Source: Candidatus Poribacteria bacterium (GTDB taxonomy: Bacteria > Poribacteria > WGA-4E > WGA-3G). Taken from it: a DNA stretch of 49,095 nt. The notes beneath the pieces are model-generated. The model saw nothing but the letters and a program-made list of their open reading frames with translations, had not been told where the DNA came from and searched no databases. The position numbers were made by a program, and so were the translations under genes. Shown in pieces: positions 7,261-15,840 of the stretch; position 1 is the stretch's first letter; every line of letters starts with the position of its first letter. The stretch lies in the NCBI GenBank assembly GCA_012270865.1, contig JAAXHL010000077.1:61029-110123 (forward strand), in the 5' to 3' direction.

Positions 7261-9381
7261 ATGAAAGCGCGGCTACTCTCTGTTGGATATGTTACAGTCA
7301 TTGTTTTGCTAATAATACATCTTCTGCCGGTCTGGGGTTTTGAGTATTTCCCGACACAGGATGGGGCAAGCCATATCTACAACGCCTACGTGCTAAAGGA
7401 ATATCATAAGCACGAAAACTACCGATTACGCGAGGTGTATAAGTTAAATGCCACCTTTTTCCCGAACTGGACTTCACACGTTCTTCTTGCATCACTGCTG
7501 TACATTTTCCCGCCACTCGCCTGCGAAAAGATAGTGCTAACCCTCTGCATCGGTCTCCTACCGCTCTCGCTCTTCTATTTCCTCAACTGTGTCGAGAAGA
7601 GAAACACAGTCTTCGGGCTGCTTGGGTTCCTCTACGCCTACAATTATCTGCTGCACATGGGATTCTACAACTTTGTCCTCAGTATGTCCCTGTTTTTCTT
7701 CGCTTTCGGATATTGGTGGCGCGTGAAGGATAAACTCCGAGTAACCAACATGATCGTCCTATATCTTTTGCTGCTACTGACCTACTTCACGCATTACCAC
7801 TCCTACGCGTTACTGATCGTGTCATTGACGTTCTTCGCTCTCTACACACCGGCTTATAGCGTCCTACATGAGGTATTCGGTCATAAGGAGCCATCACAAC
7901 CGCTGATGTCCCGCTTCAGGGAGTACGCAATGAAATTCAAACCGACACTGATTTTCCTCGGCGGACTTATACCGGCTTACGTCATCTTGTTCTCCTATTA
8001 CTTCTATCTGTCGAACACGCACGGAACCGGCGGCGATCATAAGGGACTTGAATGGTTAAACGATTACTTCTTCTCTATGAAATCCTTAGTCTCTTTCCGA
8101 GACGACCACGTACTTATCGGGCGGGTGCTGTTAGTCTTTTTCGCTGTCGCCTTGACACTTACCGTCATCAATAGAATTCGGCAGTACCATCAATTCCATA
8201 AATCAGAGGAATGGAAAGAGACTGGCGAACGGCTTTGGACCCGCGCTGTGAGCCAAATGGATGCGTTTCTGATCATGGCAATCCTTATCACAATTATGTA
8301 TTTCATAGCACCCTGGTCAGGCTATAGCGGCGGTTGGATAAACGACCGGTTTCATCTGTACATATTCCTTGTGTTGCTTCCATTTTTCGCCGTCAACCTG
8401 CATCGCTACGCAAACTATGCAGTGGCGGGAGTCATCATCGTTCTCTCCTTGTGGCATCTCGGTTACAACGTCCACACTTATGCCATGCTAAATCGGGACA
8501 TCGCCAATGCGCTATCATTGGAGGGTATGGATGAAAAGGACACGATTCTCACGAGCACACCCGGGGAATGGGGCGGTTTTTCAGATGCACTCGGTTTTGA
8601 ACCGAAATACGTTGAACCCTTTGGACACATCGAGTGTCTATTGGCAACGAATAAGGGAATCGCCTACCTCAACAACTACGAGGCAAATACGGATCATTTT
8701 CCGCTGCAATACAAGAACAAAGAATTACCCGCTGATTACGCCATCATCTGGCGAACAGAATATGATGATGTCGCCGGTTTGGAGGAAGAATACGAACGCA
8801 TTGATTCCAACGACTACAACCGACTCTATCGCCGTAAACGTGCAGCACCGGACACCGAAATGTGGGGTGGCGGAACTGTCGCCGCCTTTGATCTGCAACC
8901 GGAGGACGGACAGACAGCAACAGGACACATCGCTGTCCATCCAGATACCGTCTATACCGATGGTCAATACGGTTGGCTAACGGAATCAGAACGAGACGAC
9001 TTTGGTATCTCTCAAACTGGGGGTTCTGAAGCTCCACAACCCTACAAGGATAGCATCTTCGGAGCAGAAGACGGCGTTTTCAGAGTCGCACTTCCCAACG
9101 GCATTTACGAAGTGACATGCTATTTCAGCGCAAGCGGATCCGAACCGTTAGAGATAAACCTCATTGCAGGCGGTGAGAAACAGATTCAACGATTGCGGAT
9201 TCCTACGGGAAATGAGACGATCGAGAAGCGATATAATATAACGATTACCGATGAACATCTGACGCAGGTAATATACACCCGTGGAAAAGGTAAGTACAAA
9301 CGGTGGGGGTGGAGCGGGTTCACCATCCAATCAACCGATGGCGGACCGCGCTTCGGTCTTCCCGAAGAAACCGACAAATAA
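7261..9381 (+). CDS. GT-C-like polytopic membrane protein with C-terminal beta-sandwich
   Basis: This 706-residue protein has about a dozen hydrophobic segments in its first 430 residues, starting with residues 6-24. The first loop carries TQDGASH, with an acidic residue (Asp34) where GT-C glycosyltransferases and related mannosyltransferases keep a catalytic acid. Residues from about 545 to the end form a soluble region with FDLQPEDG, TVYTDGQYGWL, LPNGIYEVTCYF and GWSGFTIQ. That pattern resembles the beta-sandwich module seen beside some polysaccharide esterases and malectin-like domains. I chose ATG 7261 because AAGGA lies upstream and the hydrophobic segment begins there; the frame opens at 7219. 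It probably glycosylates an envelope component from a lipid-linked donor; that is inference. Confidence 0.7.
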   Translation: MKARLLSVGYVTVIVLLIIHLLPVWGFEYFPTQDGASHIYNAYVLKEYHKHENYRLREVYKLNATFFPNWTSHVLLASLLYIFPPLACEKIVLTLCIGLLPLSLFYFLNCVEKRNTVFGLLGFLYAYNYLLHMGFYNFVLSMSLFFFAFGYWWRVKDKLRVTNMIVLYLLLLLTYFTHYHSYALLIVSLTFFALYTPAYSVLHEVFGHKEPSQPLMSRFREYAMKFKPTLIFLGGLIPAYVILFSYYFYLSNTHGTGGDHKGLEWLNDYFFSMKSLVSFRDDHVLIGRVLLVFFAVALTLTVINRIRQYHQFHKSEEWKETGERLWTRAVSQMDAFLIMAILITIMYFIAPWSGYSGGWINDRFHLYIFLVLLPFFAVNLHRYANYAVAGVIIVLSLWHLGYNVHTYAMLNRDIANALSLEGMDEKDTILTSTPGEWGGFSDALGFEPKYVEPFGHIECLLATNKGIAYLNNYEANTDHFPLQYKNKELPADYAIIWRTEYDDVAGLEEEYERIDSNDYNRLYRRKRAAPDTEMWGGGTVAAFDLQPEDGQTATGHIAVHPDTVYTDGQYGWLTESERDDFGISQTGGSEAPQPYKDSIFGAEDGVFRVALPNGIYEVTCYFSASGSEPLEINLIAGGEKQIQRLRIPTGNETIEKRYNITITDEHLTQVIYTRGKGKYKRWGWSGFTIQSTDGGPRFGLPEETDK

Positions 9382-9397
9382 CGATTCGGTGTAATTT

Positions 9398-10279
9398 TTA
9401 TCTTTCTGCCAGAAAATCGAGTTCCAACGCATCGCCTATAGGCACATAACCGATTTTAGTGTAGATGCTATTGGAAGTCGGATTTGATAAATCGGTGTAT
9501 AGGCTGCAAAACGAATAGCCATCCGAGAGTAGTTTCTTCGTCAACGACAAAACGCATGAAGTCGCATATCCTTTACCACGGTGTTCAGGCGGCGTGTACA
9601 CGAGACCGATTGTTGTACCATTTCTCATTGGACGAGATACGCCAGCAATAGATACCGGACCCTCGTTATCCCATACGTACAATTCCTGATCCTTGATAAG
9701 TTTCTCGAAACGACGCTTAGCACTATCAAGACGAACAGGTTCACCGATATCTTCCGAGAGACCGACAATCCATTGCGCCATAAGTAAGCCGTCCCCCGTA
9801 TGCGCGAAACGCATCTCCCCGGGCGAAAGCGACAGATCCGCAACCGTTCTCGCTTCAAATACACGCATGCGCTTGTTCAGTTTGACTGATACACCAAACC
9901 TACCTTCAACCCAACAATCAGAGAACGTTTGTGCCTCTACTGCCGGTCCAACAATCCCCGGTATTCGGACATCAATGCCACGTAGATAGTCTACAAGACA
10001 AACGACAGCGGCTTGGATATCCGTATCAATCTTGCTCAAAATGATTTTCTTAGGCGGTGTCATTACTGCGACACCGACGACGCGTCCCTGTTCCAAAATG
10101 CTCAATAGAAGAGGTAACTCAGAGGTGTAATAGTAGGGATCCTCAGCGAGTCTATACGCCAAACCGATAGGTAGATTGTTTTCACTCTCATTCTGTTCCA
10201 AGTAGGTACCTGAAAGTGAAATAAGTTTGTTCGCGTGGTTATGGGATATTATTTTAAACATCGTTTCCTCGTTCATCAT
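9398..10279 (-). CDS. GNAT family N-acetyltransferase
   Basis: This protein of about 293 residues carries a C-terminal GNAT domain with the acetyl-CoA loop PPEHRGKGYATS and a following helix, then SNPTSNSIYTKIGYVPIG, the usual GNAT ending. The N-terminal half is a less conserved GNAT-like module, giving the two-domain layout of Eis-like or DUF-GNAT proteins. The start is uncertain. ATG 10279 overlaps the ankyrin stop as ATGA. A later ATG at 10261 has GAGGA at good spacing and would start MFKIISHNHA. The N-terminal stretch SHNHANKLISL recurs in a gene relic at 13147-13281. The substrate is unknown. Confidence 0.85.
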   Translation of the reverse strand: MMNEETMFKIISHNHANKLISLSGTYLEQNESENNLPIGLAYRLAEDPYYYTSELPLLLSILEQGRVVGVAVMTPPKKIILSKIDTDIQAAVVCLVDYLRGIDVRIPGIVGPAVEAQTFSDCWVEGRFGVSVKLNKRMRVFEARTVADLSLSPGEMRFAHTGDGLLMAQWIVGLSEDIGEPVRLDSAKRRFEKLIKDQELYVWDNEGPVSIAGVSRPMRNGTTIGLVYTPPEHRGKGYATSCVLSLTKKLLSDGYSFCSLYTDLSNPTSNSIYTKIGYVPIGDALELDFLAER

Positions 10280-10962
10280 CTCTCCAACACATCGAGACAC
10301 GATTTCAGGCGACGGTCATGATCTGCAAATTGTTTTAGCCACTCAACGACTGTTTTGCCATCCCCAAGTCTGGCTCGTAAATCCGCACCCTGTTCTACCA
10401 GATACCGCGTCGTCTCTACATGTCCATGACCGGCTGCACAGTAGAGCGGAAAATGCCCGTGATCTGATGTTACATCGACATCTGCACCACTGCCGACCAA
10501 CTGTTCTACAATTCCCAAGTCCCCGTTTCGAGTCGCATGATGTAAGGCTGTATCACCGCGGGCGTAACGCTCCTGCACTAACGCTGGGTTGTCACGGAGC
10601 ATTGCGTTGACGCGCTGCACATTGGCTAAGAACACGGCGTATATAAACTGGCGCGCCGTTTCGCTCGATGGCTCGGCATGCGCATCCAAACCCCCGTATG
10701 CAATGAGTAACGCTACGACCTCCTTATTGTCCGGTACTTCTCCAGCATAGTGAATCGCATAACCATCATGCGCTGCCAAATCAGCACCGTTGTCTATTAG
10801 ATATTTAACGACATCATAACGTCGTCTTAATCCGGCATGAAATATAGGACGCCATTCGTGTTCGTCGTCCTGGTTGACCAGACGAGGATTCTGTTCAACG
10901 ATCTTTTTTACGGCATCGAGGTCCCCGTTAGCTGCCGCGTCATGAATTGAACCGAGGGTCAT
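10276..10962 (-). CDS. Ankyrin-repeat protein
   Basis: This 228-residue protein is built of about six ankyrin repeats. Recognisable units include RLVNQDDEHEWRPIFHAGLR, DGYAIHYAGEVPDNKEVVALL, GDTALHHATRNGDLGIVEQL and GHFPLYCAAGHGHVETTRYL. There is no signal peptide or membrane segment, so it is probably a cytoplasmic protein-interaction module. The start has GGAGA seven bases upstream. Its stop overlaps the downstream GNAT start by 4 bases, so the two are probably translated together. The partner protein is unknown. Confidence 0.9.
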   Translation of the reverse strand: MTLGSIHDAAANGDLDAVKKIVEQNPRLVNQDDEHEWRPIFHAGLRRRYDVVKYLIDNGADLAAHDGYAIHYAGEVPDNKEVVALLIAYGGLDAHAEPSSETARQFIYAVFLANVQRVNAMLRDNPALVQERYARGDTALHHATRNGDLGIVEQLVGSGADVDVTSDHGHFPLYCAAGHGHVETTRYLVEQGADLRARLGDGKTVVEWLKQFADHDRRLKSCLDVLER

Positions 10963-11040
10963 ATCTATTCTCCGTGTGTTGGGTTAATTGTGTTTAAAAA
11001 AATAAATGGAAGTGGTTCATAAATCGATCCGTGCTATCAC

Positions 11041-12039
11041 TTACCACACATACAAATGCGGATCATTTTCCCGAATCAACGCCTTCACCTGAGTCGATTT
11101 GATTTGCCGGACAACCTCTTGGCTGCCCATGAAATTGCGCCATTCTGTATCGGGAAGTAAATCCATTTTGTAAAGGATTTCCCGAATTGATTGACAGATG
11201 GTATGGATGATCTCGCCACGCGTTTCATGATTGTTTGCTGATTCAAGTTCCTTGAGAGAAGGTTCTATAAGGTCTATCCATTTTGGGAGGCTTTGTGCCT
11301 GCCAGTGCAGCCATTTCCAGTATACGGGAAAGTGCTTATTGAGCAGACACAGAAGTCTTAGGGTACTTTCGACAAAAACACCCTGACCAATGAGCAAACC
11401 TATACCGTCACCGCGTTTCGCTAAACGATACCACGAATTGTAATCGCCATAGTGCCAAATTCCCCATAGATCCCTCGCGATCTTCCACTTCCAGATGTCT
11501 GTCGGGTAGTACGCGTTTTGGAAAGCAGAGATGCGTTCGCTAAGAGCATTAGAAGGATCGTAGAGAACAAAACCAGATGACGCATAGCAGAGGTTGTTGT
11601 CATCAGCGGCAGCCCATTCCTCGATTGTCACCGGCGGGTAGGCAGATGCGTGAAAACCACGATAGACTGCGTTGATAGTGCTTATCCCTATTGTCTTAGG
11701 TCGCAATGTAGTTGTGTCAATTCCTAAAAACTCGTCTGGAATAACTGCCTCCAGAGCCTCAGAAATAGAAGATCCATAAGCTACAATATCCTGTTCCGGC
11801 AGCAGGAGTTGGCATTTACTTGGGCCCCAATCATGATCGTATGACAGTTCGTCATCGGCACCAAGAACGTCAGACCCTACTCCGATGACTCCAGCACTGA
11901 GACGCGGAAGGACATCCGGAAAGCGTTCTTTTAAAACAGGTAGAAAGACTTCATGAAATAAAATTTTACAGTACGTGTGCCCCTTCAGCGGTAACGCATA
12001 GTTTTCAGGATTGAGCTGCGAAGAGTCTTGTTCGTTCAT
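11041..12039 (-). CDS. DUF4037 domain protein (nucleotidyltransferase-like)
   Basis: This 332-residue protein fits DUF4037. Near the N terminus it has GVGSDVLGADDELSYDHDWGP, in which GS and the later Asp pair resemble the nucleotidyltransferase active site. A helical C-terminal half follows (KIARDLWGIWHYGDYNSWYRLAKRGD). The ATG at 12039 follows AGAGGTGG at 5-6 bases; the preceding in-frame TTG is less likely. Members of this family occur in antibiotic-resistance-like and toxin-like contexts, but function is not established. It lies between the ankyrin gene and the dehydrogenase, with 78 and 34 base gaps. Confidence 0.85.
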   Translation of the reverse strand: MNEQDSSQLNPENYALPLKGHTYCKILFHEVFLPVLKERFPDVLPRLSAGVIGVGSDVLGADDELSYDHDWGPSKCQLLLPEQDIVAYGSSISEALEAVIPDEFLGIDTTTLRPKTIGISTINAVYRGFHASAYPPVTIEEWAAADDNNLCYASSGFVLYDPSNALSERISAFQNAYYPTDIWKWKIARDLWGIWHYGDYNSWYRLAKRGDGIGLLIGQGVFVESTLRLLCLLNKHFPVYWKWLHWQAQSLPKWIDLIEPSLKELESANNHETRGEIIHTICQSIREILYKMDLLPDTEWRNFMGSQEVVRQIKSTQVKALIRENDPHLYVW

Positions 12040-12073
12040 CAACCACCTCTTTGATAATGCGACGATTTATACC

Positions 12074-13138
12074 TCAGCAGAGCGCATTTACCACAGCGTC
12101 GCCGACCTCTGAGGTGGTGGCTTGACCACCGAGGTCCACCGGAAGGGTTTTGCCTGCCTCAACGACCTTTAGCACGGCTGCATCTATCATTTCAGCGGCT
12201 TCCACCTCACCGATGAAACGCGCCATCATCGCACCAGAAATAATTGCCGCCAGCGGATTCGCGATACCTTTCCCCATGATGTCCGGCGCACTCCCGTGAA
12301 CCGGCTCGAACATTGACGGAAAACGACGTTGCGGGTCGATATTGCCACTCGGAGCCAGCCCCATGCTTCCGGTGATAATCGCACCGATGTCCGTGAGAAT
12401 ATCTCCAAACAGATTGCTGGCGACGACCACATCGAAGTCCTCCGGTCTCCGCACGAAGTCCATACACGCTGCGTCCACAAGCAACGATTCCGTCTCTATA
12501 TCGGGATACTTTTCAGCGACCCGCTCGAAGGCTGTATCCCACACAATCATACCGTAGCCTTGCGCGTTCGACTTCGTGATTGAAGTGACTTTCCGCTTCT
12601 TATCCCGTGCGCGAGCCTGCTCGAAGGCATAAGTGACGATACGCTCGCAGCCATGACGCGTAAATACGCCAACCTGCACGCCAATTTCTTCGGAAAACCC
12701 TTGGTACTGAAACCCACCGACGTTAGCATACTCCCCTTCCGTGTTCTCTCTTATCACCACGAGATCAATATCCCAAGCACTTTTATCTTTCAGCGGCGTG
12801 CGAATACCGGGATAAAGGACACTGGGCCGCTCACAGACATACTGATCGAATCTCCGTCGGATTGGCAGCAGAAGTCCATTGAGTGCAATGTGGTCTTGGA
12901 TGTCGGGGTGTCCGACTGCACCAAGGTAAATCTGATCAAACGTCGCCAACGTATCCAAAGCATCTGCTGGCATCATCTGCCCATGCTCGAAATAGTACTC
13001 TGACCCCCACGGGAACTCCACAAAGTCCCATTTGATGTCATACCTATCAGCGATAGCGTTGAGAACTTTGAGACCCTCCTCTACCACTTCAATCCCGATT
13101 CCATCTCCTCGAATTACCGCAATCTTGTATTCAGCCAT
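12074..13138 (-). CDS. Tartrate/D-malate dehydrogenase, isopropylmalate dehydrogenase superfamily
   Basis: This is an NAD-dependent beta-hydroxyacid oxidative decarboxylase of 354 residues. It shows RGDGIG at 10-15, the substrate arginines in LLPIRRRFDQYVCERP, VVIRENTEGEYANVGG at 127-142, Lys189 in SITKSNA, the metal aspartates Asp222, Asp246 and Asp250 (NLFGDILTD), and FEPVHGSAPDIMGKGIANP. The acidic ENTEGEY loop and the lack of leucine-pathway neighbours favour the tartrate/D-malate (TtuC/DmlA) branch over LeuB. The cytoplasmic product would be oxaloglycolate or pyruvate. It has no obvious operon partner. Damaged sequence of a GNAT-like gene lies directly upstream. Confidence 0.9.
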   Translation of the reverse strand: MAEYKIAVIRGDGIGIEVVEEGLKVLNAIADRYDIKWDFVEFPWGSEYYFEHGQMMPADALDTLATFDQIYLGAVGHPDIQDHIALNGLLLPIRRRFDQYVCERPSVLYPGIRTPLKDKSAWDIDLVVIRENTEGEYANVGGFQYQGFSEEIGVQVGVFTRHGCERIVTYAFEQARARDKKRKVTSITKSNAQGYGMIVWDTAFERVAEKYPDIETESLLVDAACMDFVRRPEDFDVVVASNLFGDILTDIGAIITGSMGLAPSGNIDPQRRFPSMFEPVHGSAPDIMGKGIANPLAAIISGAMMARFIGEVEAAEMIDAAVLKVVEAGKTLPVDLGGQATTSEVGDAVVNALC

Positions 13139-13146
13139 ATTTTTTC

Positions 13147-13281
13147 CTATTGGTTAGTGCTAAGATTATGCCCGCACCGCGATGTGATATATCGTTCATT
13201 CTCACCCAGTTCAAGGTACGGACATGGAAGTGAGATAAGGTCGCTTGCATGGCTATGAGATCGTACCCCTATTATGATTAG
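13147..13281 (-). pseudogene. Relic of a GNAT gene N-terminal region
   Basis: The minus strand translates without a start to about 42 codons ending in TAG. It contains SHSHASDLISL followed by PYLELGEN. The intact GNAT at 9398-10279 has SHNHANKLISL followed by TYLEQNES near its N terminus. The match in spacing and sequence indicates a remnant of a paralogous gene or a copied segment of it. Nothing else of the acetyltransferase remains, because the tartrate dehydrogenase start follows at once. Confidence 0.5.
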
Positions 13282-13287
13282 AACTTA

Positions 13288-13620
13288 CTAAATTTGCGTA
13301 AGTCCTGATGATGTTTCGATTTCTTTTGTTTTTTCAAGAGACCAACATTTTGCCATTCTTTTCAGTTCAGGCAGATGCTCAGGCCAATCATGTAAGGTCG
13401 CCGGATCAAAATCAGCCCCATTCGGCCATACCAATGTATGGACTTCTGGATCAATCTGAACTTGGTTGAATAAAGAACTATCACGGAGTGGACCGAATAA
13501 TTCGCCTTCTAATGTAGGTCGAAAGTCTATAATTTGTTCCGTATCATCATCAAAACAGACGCGAAGTGTGTAAGGTGCTTGTATTTCAAAAGAAACCACA
13601 CGATATATTGGATGAAGCAT
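13288..13620 (-). CDS. DUF2442 domain protein
   Basis: This 110-residue protein has the DUF2442 pattern: SFEIQAPYTLRVCFDDDTEQIIDF, then GELFGPLRD, LFNQVQIDPE and VWPNGADFDPATLHDW. AGGAGG stands 5 bases before the ATG. It follows a DUF4160 gene by 11 bases. Such DUF4160-DUF2442 pairs recur in many genomes and are suspected of being toxin-antitoxin-like, but no mechanism is established. The last residues SGLTQI are encoded by a family A terminal repeat half (TGCGTAAGTCCT at 13295-13306), so the native C terminus may have been replaced. Confidence 0.88.
   Translation of the reverse strand: MLHPIYRVVSFEIQAPYTLRVCFDDDTEQIIDFRPTLEGELFGPLRDSSLFNQVQIDPEVHTLVWPNGADFDPATLHDWPEHLPELKRMAKCWSLEKTKEIETSSGLTQI
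13295..13306. repeat. Family A terminal repeat relic
   Basis: The 12 bases TGCGTAAGTCCT are identical to the right terminus of family A. They lie in the final codons of the DUF2442 gene. The left part of the element is not present, so this is a solo end. Confidence 0.6.
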
Positions 13621-13631
13621 GTCTACCTCCT

Positions 13632-13901
13632 TTATTGAAGCGGATCAATTCTTAATGGAATTCGACCCGATTGTAATCGTTCCCAATCTGCCAGCAATTC
13701 TTCCTGATGCAGCTCTGCCCAAGTCTCAACAAAGCGGTGTTGTCGCCTCGGAAGTTGACCAGCGATCAATTCAACTTTATCAATAGCATACACACCCACG
13801 TCCTCTTGATAGTATGCGTGAAAATGTGGACGATGATGAGGGGCTTGAGGTTCCACATACATTCGTATTATGATACCGAAAAATCGACAAATCTCAGGCA
13901 T
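13632..13901 (-). CDS. DUF4160 domain protein
   Basis: This 89-residue protein matches DUF4160. It opens with MPEICRFFGIIIRMYVEP, followed by the characteristic HHRPHFHAYYQ and the late ELHQEELLADWERLQSG. It is the first gene of a two-gene unit with DUF2442, 11 bases apart. It has its own promoter at 13963-13991. The conserved histidines suggest metal binding or catalysis, but the function is unknown. Confidence 0.88.
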   Translation of the reverse strand: MPEICRFFGIIIRMYVEPQAPHHRPHFHAYYQEDVGVYAIDKVELIAGQLPRRQHRFVETWAELHQEELLADWERLQSGRIPLRIDPLQ

Positions 13902-13962
13902 TCAAATTCCTTTTGTACTTATTGCACACATTTCCATATACTTGATTCGCTTCTAAAACAAT

Positions 13963-13991
13963 ATTTTAACCGAATTCCCGCGATTATTCAA
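13963..13991 (-). promoter_or_regulatory. Promoter for DUF4160-DUF2442
   Basis: On the minus strand this reads TTGAAT-17 bp-TAAAAT, about 60 bases upstream of the DUF4160 start. It fits a sigma-70 promoter. Confidence 0.5.
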
Positions 13992-14070
13992 TGTTAACTC
14001 TGATCTCACTGAACGTCGGGGTTAGCGGATATTTTTATACCAAAACCAAATGGCTTCATGATTTTAGTCG

Positions 14071-14099
14071 TTGCACAAGATGATATTCTATGTTATGCT
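14071..14099 (+). promoter_or_regulatory. Promoter for the gamma-glutamyltransferase-family gene
   Basis: TTGCAC-17 bp-TATGCT lies about 65 bases upstream of the ATG at 14165. TG stands one base before the -10 box, making an extended -10. Confidence 0.45.
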
Positions 14100-14164
14100 T
14101 TCAATAATAAAGAGAAAACTGGAAAATCAGATCAACTTTTGACGCTTAAGCAAAGGAGAAATAG

Positions 14165-15781
14165 ATGCCAAACGCTCAAGAAATAGGTTGGAGTGCTGTT
14201 AGTAAGACTGGAGTCGTTGCTGCAGGTGGCGCAAAAGCGGTTGCAGCAGGAATCGAGATTCTGAATGCAGGTGGAAACGCAGCAGACGCAGCCGCAGGAA
14301 CGATACTCGCACTCAACGTTACAGACCACGGTGCCTGTTCTATCGGGGGTGAAGTGCCGCTTCTTATCTTTGACGCGGAAAAGCAGGAAGTGAAATCGCT
14401 CTCCGGACAGGGACGTGCCCCGCTTTCGCAGGATGCTGTCGATTGGTACATGGAAAACGGGATCCCTAACGGCGACATCAAAATGGCACCCGTACCCTCA
14501 GTTGTGGACCTCTGCACGACCACGCTCAAGTTGTACGGCACAAAAACATTTGAGGACATTGTGGCACCGACGCTCGCACTCCTTGATGATAGCGAGACGG
14601 ACTGGCATTCTGATTTGGCTGTCACGCTACGTCGGATGGTCGAGTCAGAACAAAAAACGTCTGGGAGCCGCGAGGAAAAAGTCCAAGCCGCAAGCGATCG
14701 GTTCTACGGCAGGAACGGCGCGAATGCCGATATTGCCGATGCCTTAGAAGGGTTTTACATCGACAAAGGCGGATTCCTACGTAAAAGAGACCTCGCCGCG
14801 CATGTCACCCTTGTTGAAGACCCTGTAACGGTGGACTACCGAGGCTATACGGTGTATAAGTGCGGTCCCTGGACACAAGGTCCTTATCTTTGTCAAGCAC
14901 TGCGTTTACTGGAAGGCTTCGATCTGAAAGCGATGGGTAACACCTCAGCAGACTACGTGCATCTGGTCACCGAAGCACTCAAACTGGCGATGGCTGACCG
15001 AGATACCTACTATGGCGATCCAGAATTCGTGGATGTTCCATTACCCGAACTACTTTCCGACACCTATACCGAAATCCGACGACCTCTGATTGATATACAA
15101 AAAGCATCACACGAAGCGAGACCCGGTGATGTCCATAACATGAAACCGATAAAAGCGGACGGTGTCTTTCGACCAGGAACAGGCGGAACGACAACCTGCA
15201 CAGTTGCGGATCGGTGGGGGAACGTCGTCGCTGCGACACCGAGTGCTAACGTCTATCACGCAGGCGGTATGGTCGGTCCAACAGGTGTCAGTTACGGCAA
15301 CCGTTTACGGAGTCTCAACACAACCCCAGGGCACCCGAACTGTATCCAACCCGGAAAGCGTCCGAGAATTACGTTGACACCTACACTGGTTCTCAAAGAT
15401 GGCAAACCGATTTTAGCAATTAGTGTTGCAGGTGGAGACCTGCAGGATCAAGCAACGATGAATTTGTTACTCAATTTCGTTGAGTTCGGCATGCTACCGG
15501 AAGCCGCTGTCACAGCACCGCGTTTCGCCACAGCGCATCACCAAGATTCATTCGACCCGAACCCGAACCGTCCAGAGACCTTCGGGCAAGCAGGTTCATT
15601 GACTATCAACAACAGTGTGGATGAAAAGGTGCGACAGGAACTTGCTAATCGCGGGCATCAGATCAACGCACACGGACGGGCTATAGCCGCGCCTTCTATG
15701 CTCTATATCGACAAAGAGAACGGAACGTTTTATGCTGCTGGTGATCCAGCCGCGGGAAGGCACGCCGCGGGATTGGCGTAA
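14165..15781 (+). CDS. Gamma-glutamyltransferase family protein (Ntn-hydrolase)
   Basis: This 538-residue protein shows the family start GGAKAVAAGIEILNAGGNAADAAAG and the processing site region GTGGTTTCTVADRWGNVVA near residues 338-356. There a threonine (about 342-344) should become the N-terminal nucleophile after self-cleavage. It has no signal peptide, unlike classic periplasmic GGT, so it is probably a cytoplasmic hydrolase of gamma-glutamyl or related amide substrates. The ending AGDPAAGRHAAGLA is typical. AAAGGAG precedes the ATG. It stands alone on the plus strand. The usual PLSSM-type motif after the nucleophile is not evident, so the substrate may differ from glutathione. Confidence 0.88.
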   Translation: MPNAQEIGWSAVSKTGVVAAGGAKAVAAGIEILNAGGNAADAAAGTILALNVTDHGACSIGGEVPLLIFDAEKQEVKSLSGQGRAPLSQDAVDWYMENGIPNGDIKMAPVPSVVDLCTTTLKLYGTKTFEDIVAPTLALLDDSETDWHSDLAVTLRRMVESEQKTSGSREEKVQAASDRFYGRNGANADIADALEGFYIDKGGFLRKRDLAAHVTLVEDPVTVDYRGYTVYKCGPWTQGPYLCQALRLLEGFDLKAMGNTSADYVHLVTEALKLAMADRDTYYGDPEFVDVPLPELLSDTYTEIRRPLIDIQKASHEARPGDVHNMKPIKADGVFRPGTGGTTTCTVADRWGNVVAATPSANVYHAGGMVGPTGVSYGNRLRSLNTTPGHPNCIQPGKRPRITLTPTLVLKDGKPILAISVAGGDLQDQATMNLLLNFVEFGMLPEAAVTAPRFATAHHQDSFDPNPNRPETFGQAGSLTINNSVDEKVRQELANRGHQINAHGRAIAAPSMLYIDKENGTFYAAGDPAAGRHAAGLA

Positions 15782-15785
15782 AAAT

Positions 15786-15816
15786 GAGACTGCCCATCAG
15801 AGAAATCTTCTGGGCA
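15786..15816 (-). terminator. Hairpin terminator between convergent genes
   Basis: TGCCCA at 15791-15796 pairs with TGGGCA at 15811-15816, with an inner AGA/TCT pairing. On the minus strand it is followed by GTCTCATTTTTA, a short U-rich tract. This suits termination of the run ending with the ATPase gene at 15841. It may also slow transcription from the plus-strand gene. Confidence 0.4.
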
Positions 15817-15840
15817 TCGTCCTTAACGAATGGGGCGACT

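Noticed and set aside
6986..7264. 92-codon plus-strand frame upstream of the GT-C-like gene
   Set aside because: It covers two promoters and a repeat hairpin and has no homology or start signal.
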